Shown in pieces: positions 48,880-58,275 of a stretch of DNA of 64,000 nucleotides. A model generated the notes under the pieces. The model was not told where the DNA came from. It worked only from the letters and a program-made list of their open reading frames with translations, and did not search any database. Where the stretch lies: contig CALESB010000019.1 of NCBI GenBank assembly GCA_937906995.1, positions 7,255-71,254 of the forward strand, given 5' to 3'. Source of the DNA: an uncultured Sutterella sp. (GTDB lineage Bacteria > Pseudomonadota > Gammaproteobacteria > Burkholderiales > Burkholderiaceae_F). The position numbers were made by a program, and so were the translations under genes. Position 1 is the stretch's first letter. Each line of letters opens with the position of its first letter.

Positions 48880-50617
48880 AAAAAGCGTTTCATGGTTTTC
48901 TCCAGAGTTAAAGCGTTTATATAAATATGTGACGCCTCATGTTGGTCTTTTATTTTTAGCCGCGATAGCGCTTGGCGTGAATGCTGCTACCTCATCGTTA
49001 ATTGCAACGTTGTTGGGCAAAATGACCGATTTAGGATTTTATGAAAAAGATCCTCGAATTATTTTGGCAGCGCCTCTGACTTTAATTGGTATTACCGTTA
49101 TTTATGGTTTAAGTAATTATTTAGGTGATTACTGGTTAGGTTTAGCAAGTCAAAAAGCTCTCATCAAGATTCGGGGTGAAATGTTTGACCGAATCATTCG
49201 TTGGCCATTTGCAAGTTACCAACACTACACGACGTCTCAGATCGGCACAAAATTCATGAATGAAGGCAACCAGGCTTTGGCTGCTGTCACGAAGTCTTGT
49301 GTCATGATTGTGAAGGATTCGTTGCAAATAGTTGGCTTGTTAGGGGTTCTCTTTTATTACAACTGGCAATTGTCAATTGTGATGCTGTTAATGGCACCAT
49401 TGCTTGTGAGCGCAATGAAGTTTATTTCGAAGCGATCAAAAAAAATGGTGGCATCCAACCAGAAAACGTGGGGGCGCCTCATTGGTGTTGTCCAAGATGC
49501 CTACACAGCCAATAAATTGGTGAAAGCTAATGATGCCTATGCGATTGAAGAAACAAAATTCAATGAAGTAAACCGCAAGATTCGTACCGAGCAAGTGCAC
49601 TTAGTGAAGTTAAAGGCCATGTCAACGCCAATGACGCATGTTATTTCCATGTTAGGTGTGGCAGTGGTGGTAAGCGTTGCTATGTTTGAAGCACAACAAG
49701 GGCTCATTACAGTGGGTGAATTTATTACGTTCTTAAGTGCAATGCTTTTGATGCGAGATCCACTTAATCATCTATCGGGGTTAAATGCCACGTTAGCAAC
49801 GATGAGTGCTGCTGCGACGAGTGTCTTTGAAATGATGGATGTTAAACTAGAGGAAGAAACGGGAACAAAAGAACTTTCCGACATGAAAGGCAAAGTCACT
49901 TTTGATCATGTGGGTCTAACCTATCCTGGCGCTTCAAAAGAGGCCGTATCAGACTTCAATTTGACAATTAAACCGGGTGAACACGTTGCATTGGTTGGCT
50001 TATCGGGTTCAGGAAAGAGCTCAATTATCAATATGTTGCCACGTTTTTGGGAGCCGACGTCTGGAAAGATTTGTGTTGACGACATTGATTACACGCAGTT
50101 AACACGTGAAAGTCTGCGTCGACATATTGCATTTGTGACCCAAGATATTGTTTTGTTTGATGATACGATTCGGGCTAATTTAGCTTATGGATTAAAGGCT
50201 GTGACCGATGAGCAGATTTATGCTGCCTTGGACGCTGCTGCATTGGGGGATTTTGTGCGTCAACTGCCCGAGGGATTAGATACTCCGGTTGGAGAGTTTG
50301 GTGGCAAACTCTCCGGTGGTCAAAAGCAACGTTTGTCTATTGCAAGAGCCTTCTTGAAGGATGCTCGAATTTTAATTTTTGATGAGGCAACCAGTGCGCT
50401 TGATAGCGAAAGTGAGCATAAGATTAAGCTTGCGCTTGAAACTGTTACGAAGGGACGTACAACCATTACGGTCGCCCATCGCTTATCAACGATTGAAAAT
50501 GCCGATCAAATCATTGTGATGGAAAACGGAAGAATCGTTGAGCAAGGTACCCATCTAAGCTTGATGAGTCTCAATGGTAGGTATGCAAAACTTGTGCAGT
50601 TACAGAGCTTAGCTTAG
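48872..50617 (+). CDS. msbA: MsbA-family ABC exporter, copy 2
   Basis: 581 residues with the same architecture: six helices, GLSGSGKSS, KLSGGQKQR, ILIFDEATSALD, TVAHRLST. The segment TSSLIATLLGKMTDLGFYEK parallels copy 1 (SSSLIATLLGKLTDFGFYER), showing a duplication. Either copy could be the essential lipid A flippase; I give the symbol to this one with reserve. Confidence 0.85.
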   Translation: MSKKSVSWFSPELKRLYKYVTPHVGLLFLAAIALGVNAATSSLIATLLGKMTDLGFYEKDPRIILAAPLTLIGITVIYGLSNYLGDYWLGLASQKALIKIRGEMFDRIIRWPFASYQHYTTSQIGTKFMNEGNQALAAVTKSCVMIVKDSLQIVGLLGVLFYYNWQLSIVMLLMAPLLVSAMKFISKRSKKMVASNQKTWGRLIGVVQDAYTANKLVKANDAYAIEETKFNEVNRKIRTEQVHLVKLKAMSTPMTHVISMLGVAVVVSVAMFEAQQGLITVGEFITFLSAMLLMRDPLNHLSGLNATLATMSAAATSVFEMMDVKLEEETGTKELSDMKGKVTFDHVGLTYPGASKEAVSDFNLTIKPGEHVALVGLSGSGKSSIINMLPRFWEPTSGKICVDDIDYTQLTRESLRRHIAFVTQDIVLFDDTIRANLAYGLKAVTDEQIYAALDAAALGDFVRQLPEGLDTPVGEFGGKLSGGQKQRLSIARAFLKDARILIFDEATSALDSESEHKIKLALETVTKGRTTITVAHRLSTIENADQIIVMENGRIVEQGTHLSLMSLNGRYAKLVQLQSLA

Positions 50618-50638
50618 ATTATTAATCTTAAATAAAAG

Positions 50639-50672
50639 AGCCAAACGTTGACTAAAGACGTTTGGCTTTTTT
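50639..50672. terminator. Terminator after the ABC pair
   Basis: AGCCAAACGT-N9-ACGTTTGGCT plus six T. The 150 bases that follow are AT-rich and probably hold the promoter of the carrier gene, not clearly resolved. Confidence 0.9.
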
Positions 50673-50822
50673 ATTTGGTATTTACCTTAACGACAAAAGA
50701 TTTAAGGGAAAACCTTTAAGGTAAATAAAAATTTATCATTTAAATACAAAGGGTTAATTCTAATTGAGGGTCGGTTAGTAAAAGAGAAGAATAGAAGAGA
50801 TTTAATTGCATGGAGATCAGAC

Positions 50823-52088
50823 ATGACTTTATCGCTTTTTGCTAGCCTAATTATCGTCATAGGGACGATTTATGCGCTGATCAAACGTTATGAAACACGA
50901 TTGGTTTTAATTACGGCCGGTTTTTTGATGGCATGTATTTCTTTAGATCCAATGATGGCATTTCATCAGTTTGATGCTTCCATGACAAAATCGTCATTAA
51001 TTATCGCGATTTGTTCTGCCATGGGTTTTGCTTCGGTGATCGCTTTGACAAAGTGCGATGTTCATTTGGTTGCTTTGCTCTTAAAACCAGTTGGTAAGTT
51101 GGGTATTTTCTTGTTACCAGTTGGGATGTGCATCACGGCAGTTTGTTCCGTAGCGATTACATCAACTGCTGGGATTTGTGCGGCTATCGGGCCAACACTG
51201 ATTCCGATTTTGGTGAGAGCCGGTTTCCATCCTGCTATTGCTGCGGGTTCCATTGTGGCCTCAGTTTTCCCTGCCTACTATAACCCAGGTATTGCTCATA
51301 ATGTTTTCGTGGCGAAGTTGGCAGATATGGAAGTGATGGATCTCATCATTTTAATGAGTGACAAAATCTTCATTATTTTCTCAGGTCTCGTTATTGGTTT
51401 AACAGCAGTTTGCCTTATTTACAAGGATTTCCGAAAAGACGGTTTTGGAGAGTTGACCGTTGAGCAAAACAAAGACAATGCATTACCGGAAAAGGTCAAT
51501 ATTTTCTACGCTGTAGCCCCTCTAATTCCCGTTGCGATTTTGCTCTATTGCACTCTTTATACGGATCTTAAAATTTCTGTGGCTACGGCTATGCTAATTG
51601 GTGCTGCTTATGCATTAACCATTACGCGTAGTAATCCAGCGGATGTGACTCGCAAATTCTTTGATGGTATGGGAAAGGCTTACGCCAATATTTTGGGGAT
51701 CATTATTGCTGCCGGCGTGTTTGCAGCAGGTTTAAAAGCGGCTGGCGTGATTGATCTTTTGGTCGACTTCTTAAGAAACTCAAATGAATGGGCAAAGATC
51801 GGAGGCAGTGTTGGTCCCTATGTGATGGGACTTATGACGGGCTCTGGTGATGCGGCTGCTTTCGCCTTTAATGAAGCAGTGACGCCTCATGCTGCACAAT
51901 TTGGAACGACAATTCCCGATTTGGGGTATTTGGCTGTGATGGCCGGTGCCTTAGGACGGACGAGTTCTCCCTTGTGTGGTGGTTTGATTATTGCTGCAGG
52001 TATTGCGGGTGTTAATCCTGTTGAAATCGTTAAGAGAACCGCTCCGGCTTGCTTGGCCGTGCTCGCAGTAACTTATGTCATTTTCTAA
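50823..52088 (+). CDS. DcuC-family anaerobic C4-dicarboxylate carrier-like protein
   Basis: 421 residues, ~11-12 membrane helices. SIIASVFPAYYNPGIAHN-like segment (GSIVASVFPAYYNPGIAHN) and GSGDAAAFAFNEAVTPHA are features of the DcuC/DcuD group, which exchange dicarboxylates such as succinate and fumarate in anaerobes. Encoded 42 bases before an amidohydrolase gene, so the real substrate may be an amide or ureido acid related to that enzyme; this is inference. Confidence 0.8.
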   Translation: MTLSLFASLIIVIGTIYALIKRYETRLVLITAGFLMACISLDPMMAFHQFDASMTKSSLIIAICSAMGFASVIALTKCDVHLVALLLKPVGKLGIFLLPVGMCITAVCSVAITSTAGICAAIGPTLIPILVRAGFHPAIAAGSIVASVFPAYYNPGIAHNVFVAKLADMEVMDLIILMSDKIFIIFSGLVIGLTAVCLIYKDFRKDGFGELTVEQNKDNALPEKVNIFYAVAPLIPVAILLYCTLYTDLKISVATAMLIGAAYALTITRSNPADVTRKFFDGMGKAYANILGIIIAAGVFAAGLKAAGVIDLLVDFLRNSNEWAKIGGSVGPYVMGLMTGSGDAAAFAFNEAVTPHAAQFGTTIPDLGYLAVMAGALGRTSSPLCGGLIIAAGIAGVNPVEIVKRTAPACLAVLAVTYVIF

Positions 52089-52130
52089 CGGTTGCGAACC
52101 GTAATCTATTTCTTTGTAGGAGTTTATGAA

Positions 52131-53528
52131 ATGTGGGACCTACTCTTAAAAAATGGTCATGTTGTTGACCCGACTAATGACCGTAATGGCATTATGGATG
52201 TCGCCATTGAAAATGGGAAAATCGCTGCTGTTGGAGAAAATCTTCAAGGTTTAACTAAAGCGGTCGAGGACTGTGCGGGACTCTTGGTTGTTCCTGGTGT
52301 CATTGATGGTCACTTACATTTAGGTAGTGTATTTGGTGGCTCCAATGGTTACCGTATGGCCGCTCTTTCCGGTGTGACATCTTGCATTGATATGGCAGGA
52401 CCTTATTTGGACCTTTATAAGTACGCACGAACCGAAGGTGCGGGCATGAATGTTGCCATTATGGAAGGTTTTGATCCGATGAAAGAATGCGGGACAAAAA
52501 GCCCCGCTCGCTCTCAGGTGGCAGACTTTATTGAGCGATCCACAACGAATGGTGCTTTAGGGATCAAATTAATTGGGGGCCATTGGCCGTTACCTGTTGA
52601 AGTCTGCAGGGATGCGATAGAGCTGTCTTACGAAAAGCATAACTTTGTTGCTTGGCATGCTGGTTCCATGACTTCAAGCTCCAATATTGGTGGGATGAAA
52701 GAAGCCATTGAAACAGCTGACGGTTTGCCGTTGCATTTGGCTCACGTCAATTCCTATTGTCGCGGACACATTCGCGCTCCGGAAATCGAATCTCAAGAAG
52801 CCATTGAGATGCTTAAGCAAAATCCCAATGTTTGGTCAGATGCTTACATGAGTCCCTTAAATGGTACGGTGATTGATGTGCTAGAGGACGGTACGTTGCC
52901 AGATCATGTGACACGTTGTTGCTTAGAAATTTTCAAGTTACCTGTCACTAAAGAAGGTATCCGCGCGGCTTTTAAGCAAGGAATTCTTTTTATTATGCGT
53001 GACGGGAAACTGGTGACGGAACTTTTAGGAGGTGATGAGGGGATTGCTCAGTGGGAAGCTAATGGCTTTAAAGGCATGGGTAGCTTTACGGTCAACCCTC
53101 CGGTGTCTCGTTTAATGCTTCAACAAGCCAAGCGTGACGACGGATCATTTGTGATTGACTCCATGTCAACGGACGGTGGTTGTGTGCCTCGCAATGTGAT
53201 TGTTCCAATGGGGATTAACTTAGTGAAATTTGGCGCATTAACTTTGTCAGAGTTTGTTCAAAAATCCAGTATTGCAGGTGCTCGCTATCTTCGCTTAGGC
53301 GATCGTGGTCATTTCTCTGAAGGAGCTTGCGCCGATATTACGATTATTGATTATGACAGAGCTGTCGCAGTAGAAACGATTGTCAATGGGTGCGTTAATA
53401 TGAAAAACGGCGTGCTTTATGGTCAATCGATGAAGGTTATCACGAGTGAGAAGGGGAAAAAGGTGGTCAATGATAATGGCTATGAAGCTATTGTTGTCGA
53501 TATGAGTGATACGAACGTTCGTCGATAG
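52131..53528 (+). CDS. Metal-dependent amidohydrolase 1 (dihydroorotase/hydantoinase-like)
   Basis: 465 residues from ATG 52131 (GGAG upstream). HxH in VIDGHLHLG, Lys in LGIKLIGGHWP, His in AWHAGSM and LAHVNSYC, and Asp in SMSTDGG supply a binuclear metal site. It is a member of the amidohydrolase/deacetylase group near EF_0837-type enzymes. The exact substrate cannot be read from sequence. It is probably co-transcribed with the DcuC-like carrier and is a paralogue of the enzyme at 58276. Confidence 0.85.
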   Translation: MWDLLLKNGHVVDPTNDRNGIMDVAIENGKIAAVGENLQGLTKAVEDCAGLLVVPGVIDGHLHLGSVFGGSNGYRMAALSGVTSCIDMAGPYLDLYKYARTEGAGMNVAIMEGFDPMKECGTKSPARSQVADFIERSTTNGALGIKLIGGHWPLPVEVCRDAIELSYEKHNFVAWHAGSMTSSSNIGGMKEAIETADGLPLHLAHVNSYCRGHIRAPEIESQEAIEMLKQNPNVWSDAYMSPLNGTVIDVLEDGTLPDHVTRCCLEIFKLPVTKEGIRAAFKQGILFIMRDGKLVTELLGGDEGIAQWEANGFKGMGSFTVNPPVSRLMLQQAKRDDGSFVIDSMSTDGGCVPRNVIVPMGINLVKFGALTLSEFVQKSSIAGARYLRLGDRGHFSEGACADITIIDYDRAVAVETIVNGCVNMKNGVLYGQSMKVITSEKGKKVVNDNGYEAIVVDMSDTNVRR

Positions 53529-53535
53529 TGAATCA

Positions 53536-53570
53536 AACGATAGGTACGCAAAGAATGCGTGCCTATCGTT
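53536..53570. terminator. Bidirectional terminator between convergent genes
   Basis: AACGATAGG-T-ACGCA and its complement around AAGAA (one G-T pair) ending in a short T/A flank, between the amidohydrolase and the convergent AEC gene. Confidence 0.8.
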
Positions 53571-53577
53571 AACAAGG

Positions 53578-54519
53578 TTAATTAACGCCCATTAAAGTTA
53601 AAGTAATGGGAATGGCCATAGCCGACAGCAATGTGGAAACAAAGATAGCGTTACTGGCAGCACCTTCTTCACTTCTAAAGTCAGTTGCCATCAAGTAGAT
53701 ATTAATGGCCACAGGTAAAGCCGCTGTCAAAGTGACCGTATAGGTTTCTAGTGGTGGAAGACTAAAAAGTTTGGCTAAACCAAAAACTAATAGTGGTTGA
53801 ACAATTATTTTAAGTACTGTAATACTTAAGCCTTTTGGAAGACCTGCTGTGAACTGATGTTGAGCCAACCCCATCCCAACAACAATCAAAGCGATTGGGG
53901 TTGTTGCAGTGGAAATGAGTCCAATGGATTGGTCGAGAAAATGAGGAAGTTTTAAACCAGTAAAACTAAAGGCACTGCCTAAAAGGATGGCAAATACGAT
54001 TGGATTTTTAAAAACTCGAAGCAAGGATAGTGCTACTTTCTTAAGATCTTTTGTGCTTTCAGGCTTGCCAAACTCAACAAAGGCGATGGCTGCCGTCCAC
54101 ATGGTAATGACGCTGAAAATGACAATGAGGCTGAGTGTTGGAATCGCCGCTTCTCCCAGACTCACTTGAACAATGGGAACACCTAATTGAACATTATTTC
54201 CAAAAATGGCCGCCATTCCAAACACGGTTTTTCCAGTGTTGTCTAGACCAAAGCTTTGTCCTAAAAAACGCCCTAAGAAAAACACAATCACGCAAGAAAT
54301 AGCAAAAACACCAATAGCTCGGTAGTCAATGGGTGGAAGAGAAGATAAGTCACTCATCAAGTCAAAGAGCATAACTGGCATCAAAAGACGGAAGGTAAAA
54401 CTTCCCAAACTTAGACTTGTCTGATTATTAAAGGCTTTACACTTAATCAGTCCCCAACCAAGAAAGACCAAAAGAAAAAGTGGTAGACAAACTTCTAGAT
54501 GATAGAAAAAGAGTTCCAT
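53578..54519 (-). CDS. AEC-family transporter
   Basis: 313 residues with ten predicted helices in two halves. LLVFLGWGLIKCKAFN, GNNVQLGVPIVQVSLG and LPVAINIYLMATDF are typical of the auxin efflux carrier family, which in bacteria often exports or imports malate or related acids. Convergent with the amidohydrolase operon; no promoter is identified with confidence. The 80 bases between its start and the next gene hold nothing clear. Confidence 0.9.
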   Translation of the reverse strand: MELFFYHLEVCLPLFLLVFLGWGLIKCKAFNNQTSLSLGSFTFRLLMPVMLFDLMSDLSSLPPIDYRAIGVFAISCVIVFFLGRFLGQSFGLDNTGKTVFGMAAIFGNNVQLGVPIVQVSLGEAAIPTLSLIVIFSVITMWTAAIAFVEFGKPESTKDLKKVALSLLRVFKNPIVFAILLGSAFSFTGLKLPHFLDQSIGLISTATTPIALIVVGMGLAQHQFTAGLPKGLSITVLKIIVQPLLVFGLAKLFSLPPLETYTVTLTAALPVAINIYLMATDFRSEEGAASNAIFVSTLLSAMAIPITLTLMGVN

Positions 54520-54599
54520 AGAGATATTCCCAATCGATGGGAATATCTTATGCTGCGAGGCATGACTTCGCCTTGAGGATTGTCCTTAGGTTCGATAAC

Positions 54600-56108
54600 C
54601 TAAAATGGTGTTTTTGCATCAATAGTGATCACTTCTTTTGTTCTTGGGTGTGTGAACGTTAAAGAGTGAGCATGTAAATAAAGTCGATCAGCAGGATGTC
54701 CGTAAAGGTCATCACCGACAATAGGAGAGTTAAGACCACGACGATGCGCTGCATGTAAACGCAATTGATGGGTACGGCCTGTTTTTGGGTAAAAAGCAAC
54801 TCGTGTGTACTCTCCCTCTTGTCCTAGTACTTCATATTGAGTGACTGCCGCTTTACCGTAGGCTCGGCTTACCATTTGTCGTGGGCGCTCTAAAGGATTA
54901 AGACACAAGGGAAGATTAATTTCGCCGTAGGTTTCTTCTGGGCATTTTTCTAATAGCGCAACATAACGCTTTTGAATTTGACCGTGTGCAAAAGCATTTT
55001 GTAATTGTTGATGAGCAAATTTTGTTTTTGCAAAAATCAGTACACCAGAGGTTGCCATATCCAAACGATGCAAAAGCATGGGACCGGTCGCATTAGGATA
55101 CATGGCTAAAATCGTATCGTAGACATTACGTACGGCATGCTTTCCTGGAACTGATAAAAGACCTGCTGGCTTATTGACAGCAACAAGGTCACTGTCTTCA
55201 TAAATAATTTCAGGAACCCAATCCTTGAAATGATCAATTGCCAATTGGTTGGGTTCTAGTGTCATTCCTTTTAATTGAAAATCTAAAAGAGGTGCGTGGC
55301 GTTCTTTAGCAAAACTATAAAAAACACCATCCTGACGCACATCGTGAGAGGGCAAACGACCCCACCAGAAAGAACCAAAGGCAACAATTTTTTCGTGATG
55401 TGTTCTTGCTTGGTGAATGAGCGCCGGAAGGCTTGAGCGTAATAAGGCCTTAAGCCACTCTTCTTTTTCGATATAGTCGGAAAGTAAGTGAAAGAGTGTT
55501 TGGTTTTGATTTAGTACATTAGAGAGACGAATACTCCCTAAGCGATGCTGCCAGTCGGCAAGCAATGCTTTTTGAGTCTCTGCTTGAATACGAGCGTGAG
55601 ACTTTTCTTCCTCATGAATAGCCTGAGACAAAACTGCTTTTAGACGATCTAACTCGCGAGAGTCGCGCTGGCTCTCAAGTGCTAAAGCGTCAGTGTCAAC
55701 GTTAGCCTCCATTCGGGCAAAACGTCGTTTAGTTTTACGTTCTCTGGCAGCGGCTCGAAATTGAATATAAGCTTCTTCGGCTTTCGCTCTTTGCTCTAAA
55801 GCCTTTTCTAAATAATCTGTTTTGATTTTAGGAAAATGAGCCGGGGGTAATTGTTGCCAAAAGCTTTTAACAAAAAAAGCATCATCCGTATCAAATTGGT
55901 CACAACCAGCATAAAAACCCAGTTGTCCATTTTTTCTTTGGACGATTAAAACAGCAACAAGTCGACCTGGCTGACCTTGAGCGTTATTTTCTAGATGCGT
56001 GCGAATGCAATAAGCCGCTTTTCTCACCCAGGGATGAGGCTCATAATGGTAGGGAAAGGTCAATGCTTTTGGCATTTTGCCTTCACGAACAAAAAGACTG
56101 TGAAACAT
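54600..56108 (-). CDS. RluA-family pseudouridine synthase with long N-terminal extension
   Basis: 502 residues from ATG 56108. The C-terminal 210 residues are the catalytic domain: IIYEDSDLVAVNKPAGLLSV, HRLDMATSGVLIFAK with catalytic Asp, and KTGRTHQLRLHAAHRRG. The N-terminal ~280 residues include FPYHYEPHPWVRKAAY and a long Arg/Glu/Ala-rich coiled coil, as in a known subfamily with an extended N-terminus. Target RNA unknown. GTG 56114 is an alternative start. Confidence 0.9.
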   Translation of the reverse strand: MFHSLFVREGKMPKALTFPYHYEPHPWVRKAAYCIRTHLENNAQGQPGRLVAVLIVQRKNGQLGFYAGCDQFDTDDAFFVKSFWQQLPPAHFPKIKTDYLEKALEQRAKAEEAYIQFRAAARERKTKRRFARMEANVDTDALALESQRDSRELDRLKAVLSQAIHEEEKSHARIQAETQKALLADWQHRLGSIRLSNVLNQNQTLFHLLSDYIEKEEWLKALLRSSLPALIHQARTHHEKIVAFGSFWWGRLPSHDVRQDGVFYSFAKERHAPLLDFQLKGMTLEPNQLAIDHFKDWVPEIIYEDSDLVAVNKPAGLLSVPGKHAVRNVYDTILAMYPNATGPMLLHRLDMATSGVLIFAKTKFAHQQLQNAFAHGQIQKRYVALLEKCPEETYGEINLPLCLNPLERPRQMVSRAYGKAAVTQYEVLGQEGEYTRVAFYPKTGRTHQLRLHAAHRRGLNSPIVGDDLYGHPADRLYLHAHSLTFTHPRTKEVITIDAKTPF

Positions 56109-56167
56109 TGGCACGCTTACTAAAAGAGTGATTAAAAAATCATTGAGTTTGCTATTGTAACAAAAAG

Positions 56168-56196
56168 AAAAGAGCAGTCTGAATAACTGCTCTTTT
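56168..56196. terminator. Terminator AAAAGAGCAGT-N7-ACTGCTCTTTT
   Basis: Perfect 11-pair stem with flanking A and T runs; on the minus strand it lies 39 bases after the fhs stop. Confidence 0.88.
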
Positions 56197-56202
56197 CCGG
56201 AT

Positions 56203-56224
56203 AGAACACTGAGTTTTGTGTTCT
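56203..56224 (-). terminator. Hairpin AGAACAC-N8-GTGTTCT after fhs
   Basis: Seven-pair perfect stem eleven bases after the fhs stop, directly preceding the stronger terminator. It probably stabilises the 3' end. Confidence 0.55.
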
Positions 56225-56234
56225 AGTTTATTGA

Positions 56235-57881
56235 TTAGGACAAGCCAACAATCTTGCCGTTGACAACGTCAATGTGCAATGCAGCCGGTTGGCGAGGTAA
56301 GCCAGGCATGCGCATGATGGAGCCTGTCGTAGCAACAACAAAGCCAGCGCCTGCGTTCAAAATCAAGCGTTGTACTGGTAAGGTAAAGCCCTTCGGAGCA
56401 CCCAACCAGTTGGACTCGTGAGACAAAGAGTACGGCGTCTTGGCAACACAAACCGGTAACTTGTCAAAGCCCAATTCTTGAATTTGCTTTAAGTCTTTCT
56501 TTGCGGCAGCGGACAACTCGATACCCTTGCCACCATAGACATTGACTGTCAATTTTTCGAGCTTCGTTAAGATGTCGTCATCGGCTTCGTAGCTGTAGTT
56601 CAAGGGCTTGACTTCACCTTCGGCAGCGGCCATAACGGCGCGAGCCAATTCAACGGCACCTTCACCGCCCTTAGCAAAGCCATCACAGATAGCAAAGCGG
56701 ACACCCTTTTCTTCACAATGTTTAGCAATGATGTCGATTTCTTCATCCAAGTCGCTAGCAAAGTGGTTTAAGCTCACCACAATGTTGGGTCCGAAGTGCT
56801 TCAAGTTGTCAATATGGGCATCAAGGTTGCAAAGACCAGCACGCAAAGCTTCAACGTTAGGCTTACCGATTTCAGGCAACGGGACATTGCCGTGCCATTT
56901 CAAAGCCTTTGTAGAAGTAACCAAGACAATGGCTGCCGGCGTTAAGCCTGCCATGCGGCACTTGATGTTCATGAACTTTTCGGCACCCAAGTCACTACCG
57001 AAACCTGCTTCGGTAATGGCCCAGTCACCTAAGGTGAGAGCAGCCTTTGTGGCCATGACAGAGTTACAACCGTGGGCGATATTGGCAAATGGGCCACCAT
57101 GGACAAAAGCCAAGTTACCTTCAAGGGTTTGAACAAGGTTAGGCTTCATAGCATCTAATAAAAGCGCCATCAAAGAGCCCGTAGCCCCCAATTCTTTACA
57201 GGTATAAGCAGAGCCATCACGCTTAATGCCGACAACTAAACGATCCAAACGAGCGCGCAAATCGTCCAAGTCCGTAGCCAAGCAAAGGACAGCCATTAAT
57301 TCGCTAGCAACCGTAATGTCAAAGCCCGTTTCGGTGGGAATGCCATTGGCGGGGCCACCCAAGCCACTGACCATATTACGAAGCATACGGTCGTTAACGT
57401 CCACAACGCGACGCCAGATGACCGTTTTAAGATCCACTTGACCCCAATGACGAGCATTGTCAATCATGGCTGCTAAAAGGTTGTTAGCAGCAGTGATTGC
57501 GTGGAAGTCGCCCGTGAAATGCAAGTTAATAGCTTCCATCGGTAAAACTTGAGAGTAGCCACCACCAGCGGCGCCGCCCTTCATGCCGAAGCATGGGCCA
57601 AGGGAAGGCTCGCGCAAAGCGACAACAGCCTTTTCGCCCAACTTCTTTAAGCCTTGCGTTAAAGCAATAGAAGTTGTGGTCTTACCGGAGCCAGCGGGCA
57701 TACCAGAGGTGGCCGTCACTAAAATAAGTTTACCGTGGGGTTTGCGAGAGGGATCAAGTTGCACTTTGGCCTTGTCACGACCATAGGGTTCAAATTCAGC
57801 ATCCGATAAGCCTGCGGAATGTGCAAGATCATCGATACGAACCAATTGCGCTTCTTGAGCAATTTCGATATCCGATTTCAT
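56235..57881 (-). CDS. fhs: Formate-tetrahydrofolate ligase
   Basis: 548 residues from ATG 57881 with GGAG upstream. Nucleotide loop MPAGSGKTTTSIALTQGLKK, FTGDFHAITAANNLLAAMID, and GGPFANIAHGCNSVMATK are diagnostic. The enzyme makes 10-formyl-THF from formate, ATP and THF, feeding purine synthesis or running backwards to yield ATP in purine fermentation. Codon use is strongly biased as in the translation genes, indicating high expression. A structured leader precedes it. Confidence 0.97.
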   Translation of the reverse strand: MKSDIEIAQEAQLVRIDDLAHSAGLSDAEFEPYGRDKAKVQLDPSRKPHGKLILVTATSGMPAGSGKTTTSIALTQGLKKLGEKAVVALREPSLGPCFGMKGGAAGGGYSQVLPMEAINLHFTGDFHAITAANNLLAAMIDNARHWGQVDLKTVIWRRVVDVNDRMLRNMVSGLGGPANGIPTETGFDITVASELMAVLCLATDLDDLRARLDRLVVGIKRDGSAYTCKELGATGSLMALLLDAMKPNLVQTLEGNLAFVHGGPFANIAHGCNSVMATKAALTLGDWAITEAGFGSDLGAEKFMNIKCRMAGLTPAAIVLVTSTKALKWHGNVPLPEIGKPNVEALRAGLCNLDAHIDNLKHFGPNIVVSLNHFASDLDEEIDIIAKHCEEKGVRFAICDGFAKGGEGAVELARAVMAAAEGEVKPLNYSYEADDDILTKLEKLTVNVYGGKGIELSAAAKKDLKQIQELGFDKLPVCVAKTPYSLSHESNWLGAPKGFTLPVQRLILNAGAGFVVATTGSIMRMPGLPRQPAALHIDVVNGKIVGLS

Positions 57882-57900
57882 GGGAAATCTCCAAAAGTTA

Positions 57901-58033
57901 AATAACAAAAAACAAATACAAAAGCGGTGAGTTAAACTCCCTCTTCAGTGGGTGTTAGTACCTCACTGGTTATGTGCCTCAAAGGATCTGATGGAGGCAT
58001 AGGAGCTTGAATTCTTGATGCACAAAGTATGCC
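57901..58033 (-). promoter_or_regulatory. Structured 5' leader of fhs, unknown class
   Basis: On the fhs strand: an outer arm pair GGCATA/TATGCC (about 57996-58033), a hairpin GCCTC-N13-GAGGC (57976-57998), and a compact stem CAGTG-A-GGT/ACC-CACTG (57946-57968) before the ribosome site. It does not match the tetrahydrofolate riboswitches that I can recall. The remaining bases to 58275 contain no gene; they must hold the divergent promoters. Confidence 0.45.
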
Positions 58034-58275
58034 AAAAATTCAAAGCAATAGGGCAATTTTTTGTCTCGATTTTTCGCAAAAAAGTATTAATGGTTTTCTG
58101 CAGTAATGAGGCGATGTAATTTCAACACTAAAATCGCGAAGATAAGGCAGGCATATTAGTGTTAATAACGATATATGCCGAATTTGGTATTACGGTGGTC
58201 TAGAATAGACTCTTAAGGTCGTTGGTTACAGTGTAATTGACGAGATTATTAATGTTCCCCTCAAGGAGAATCAGT

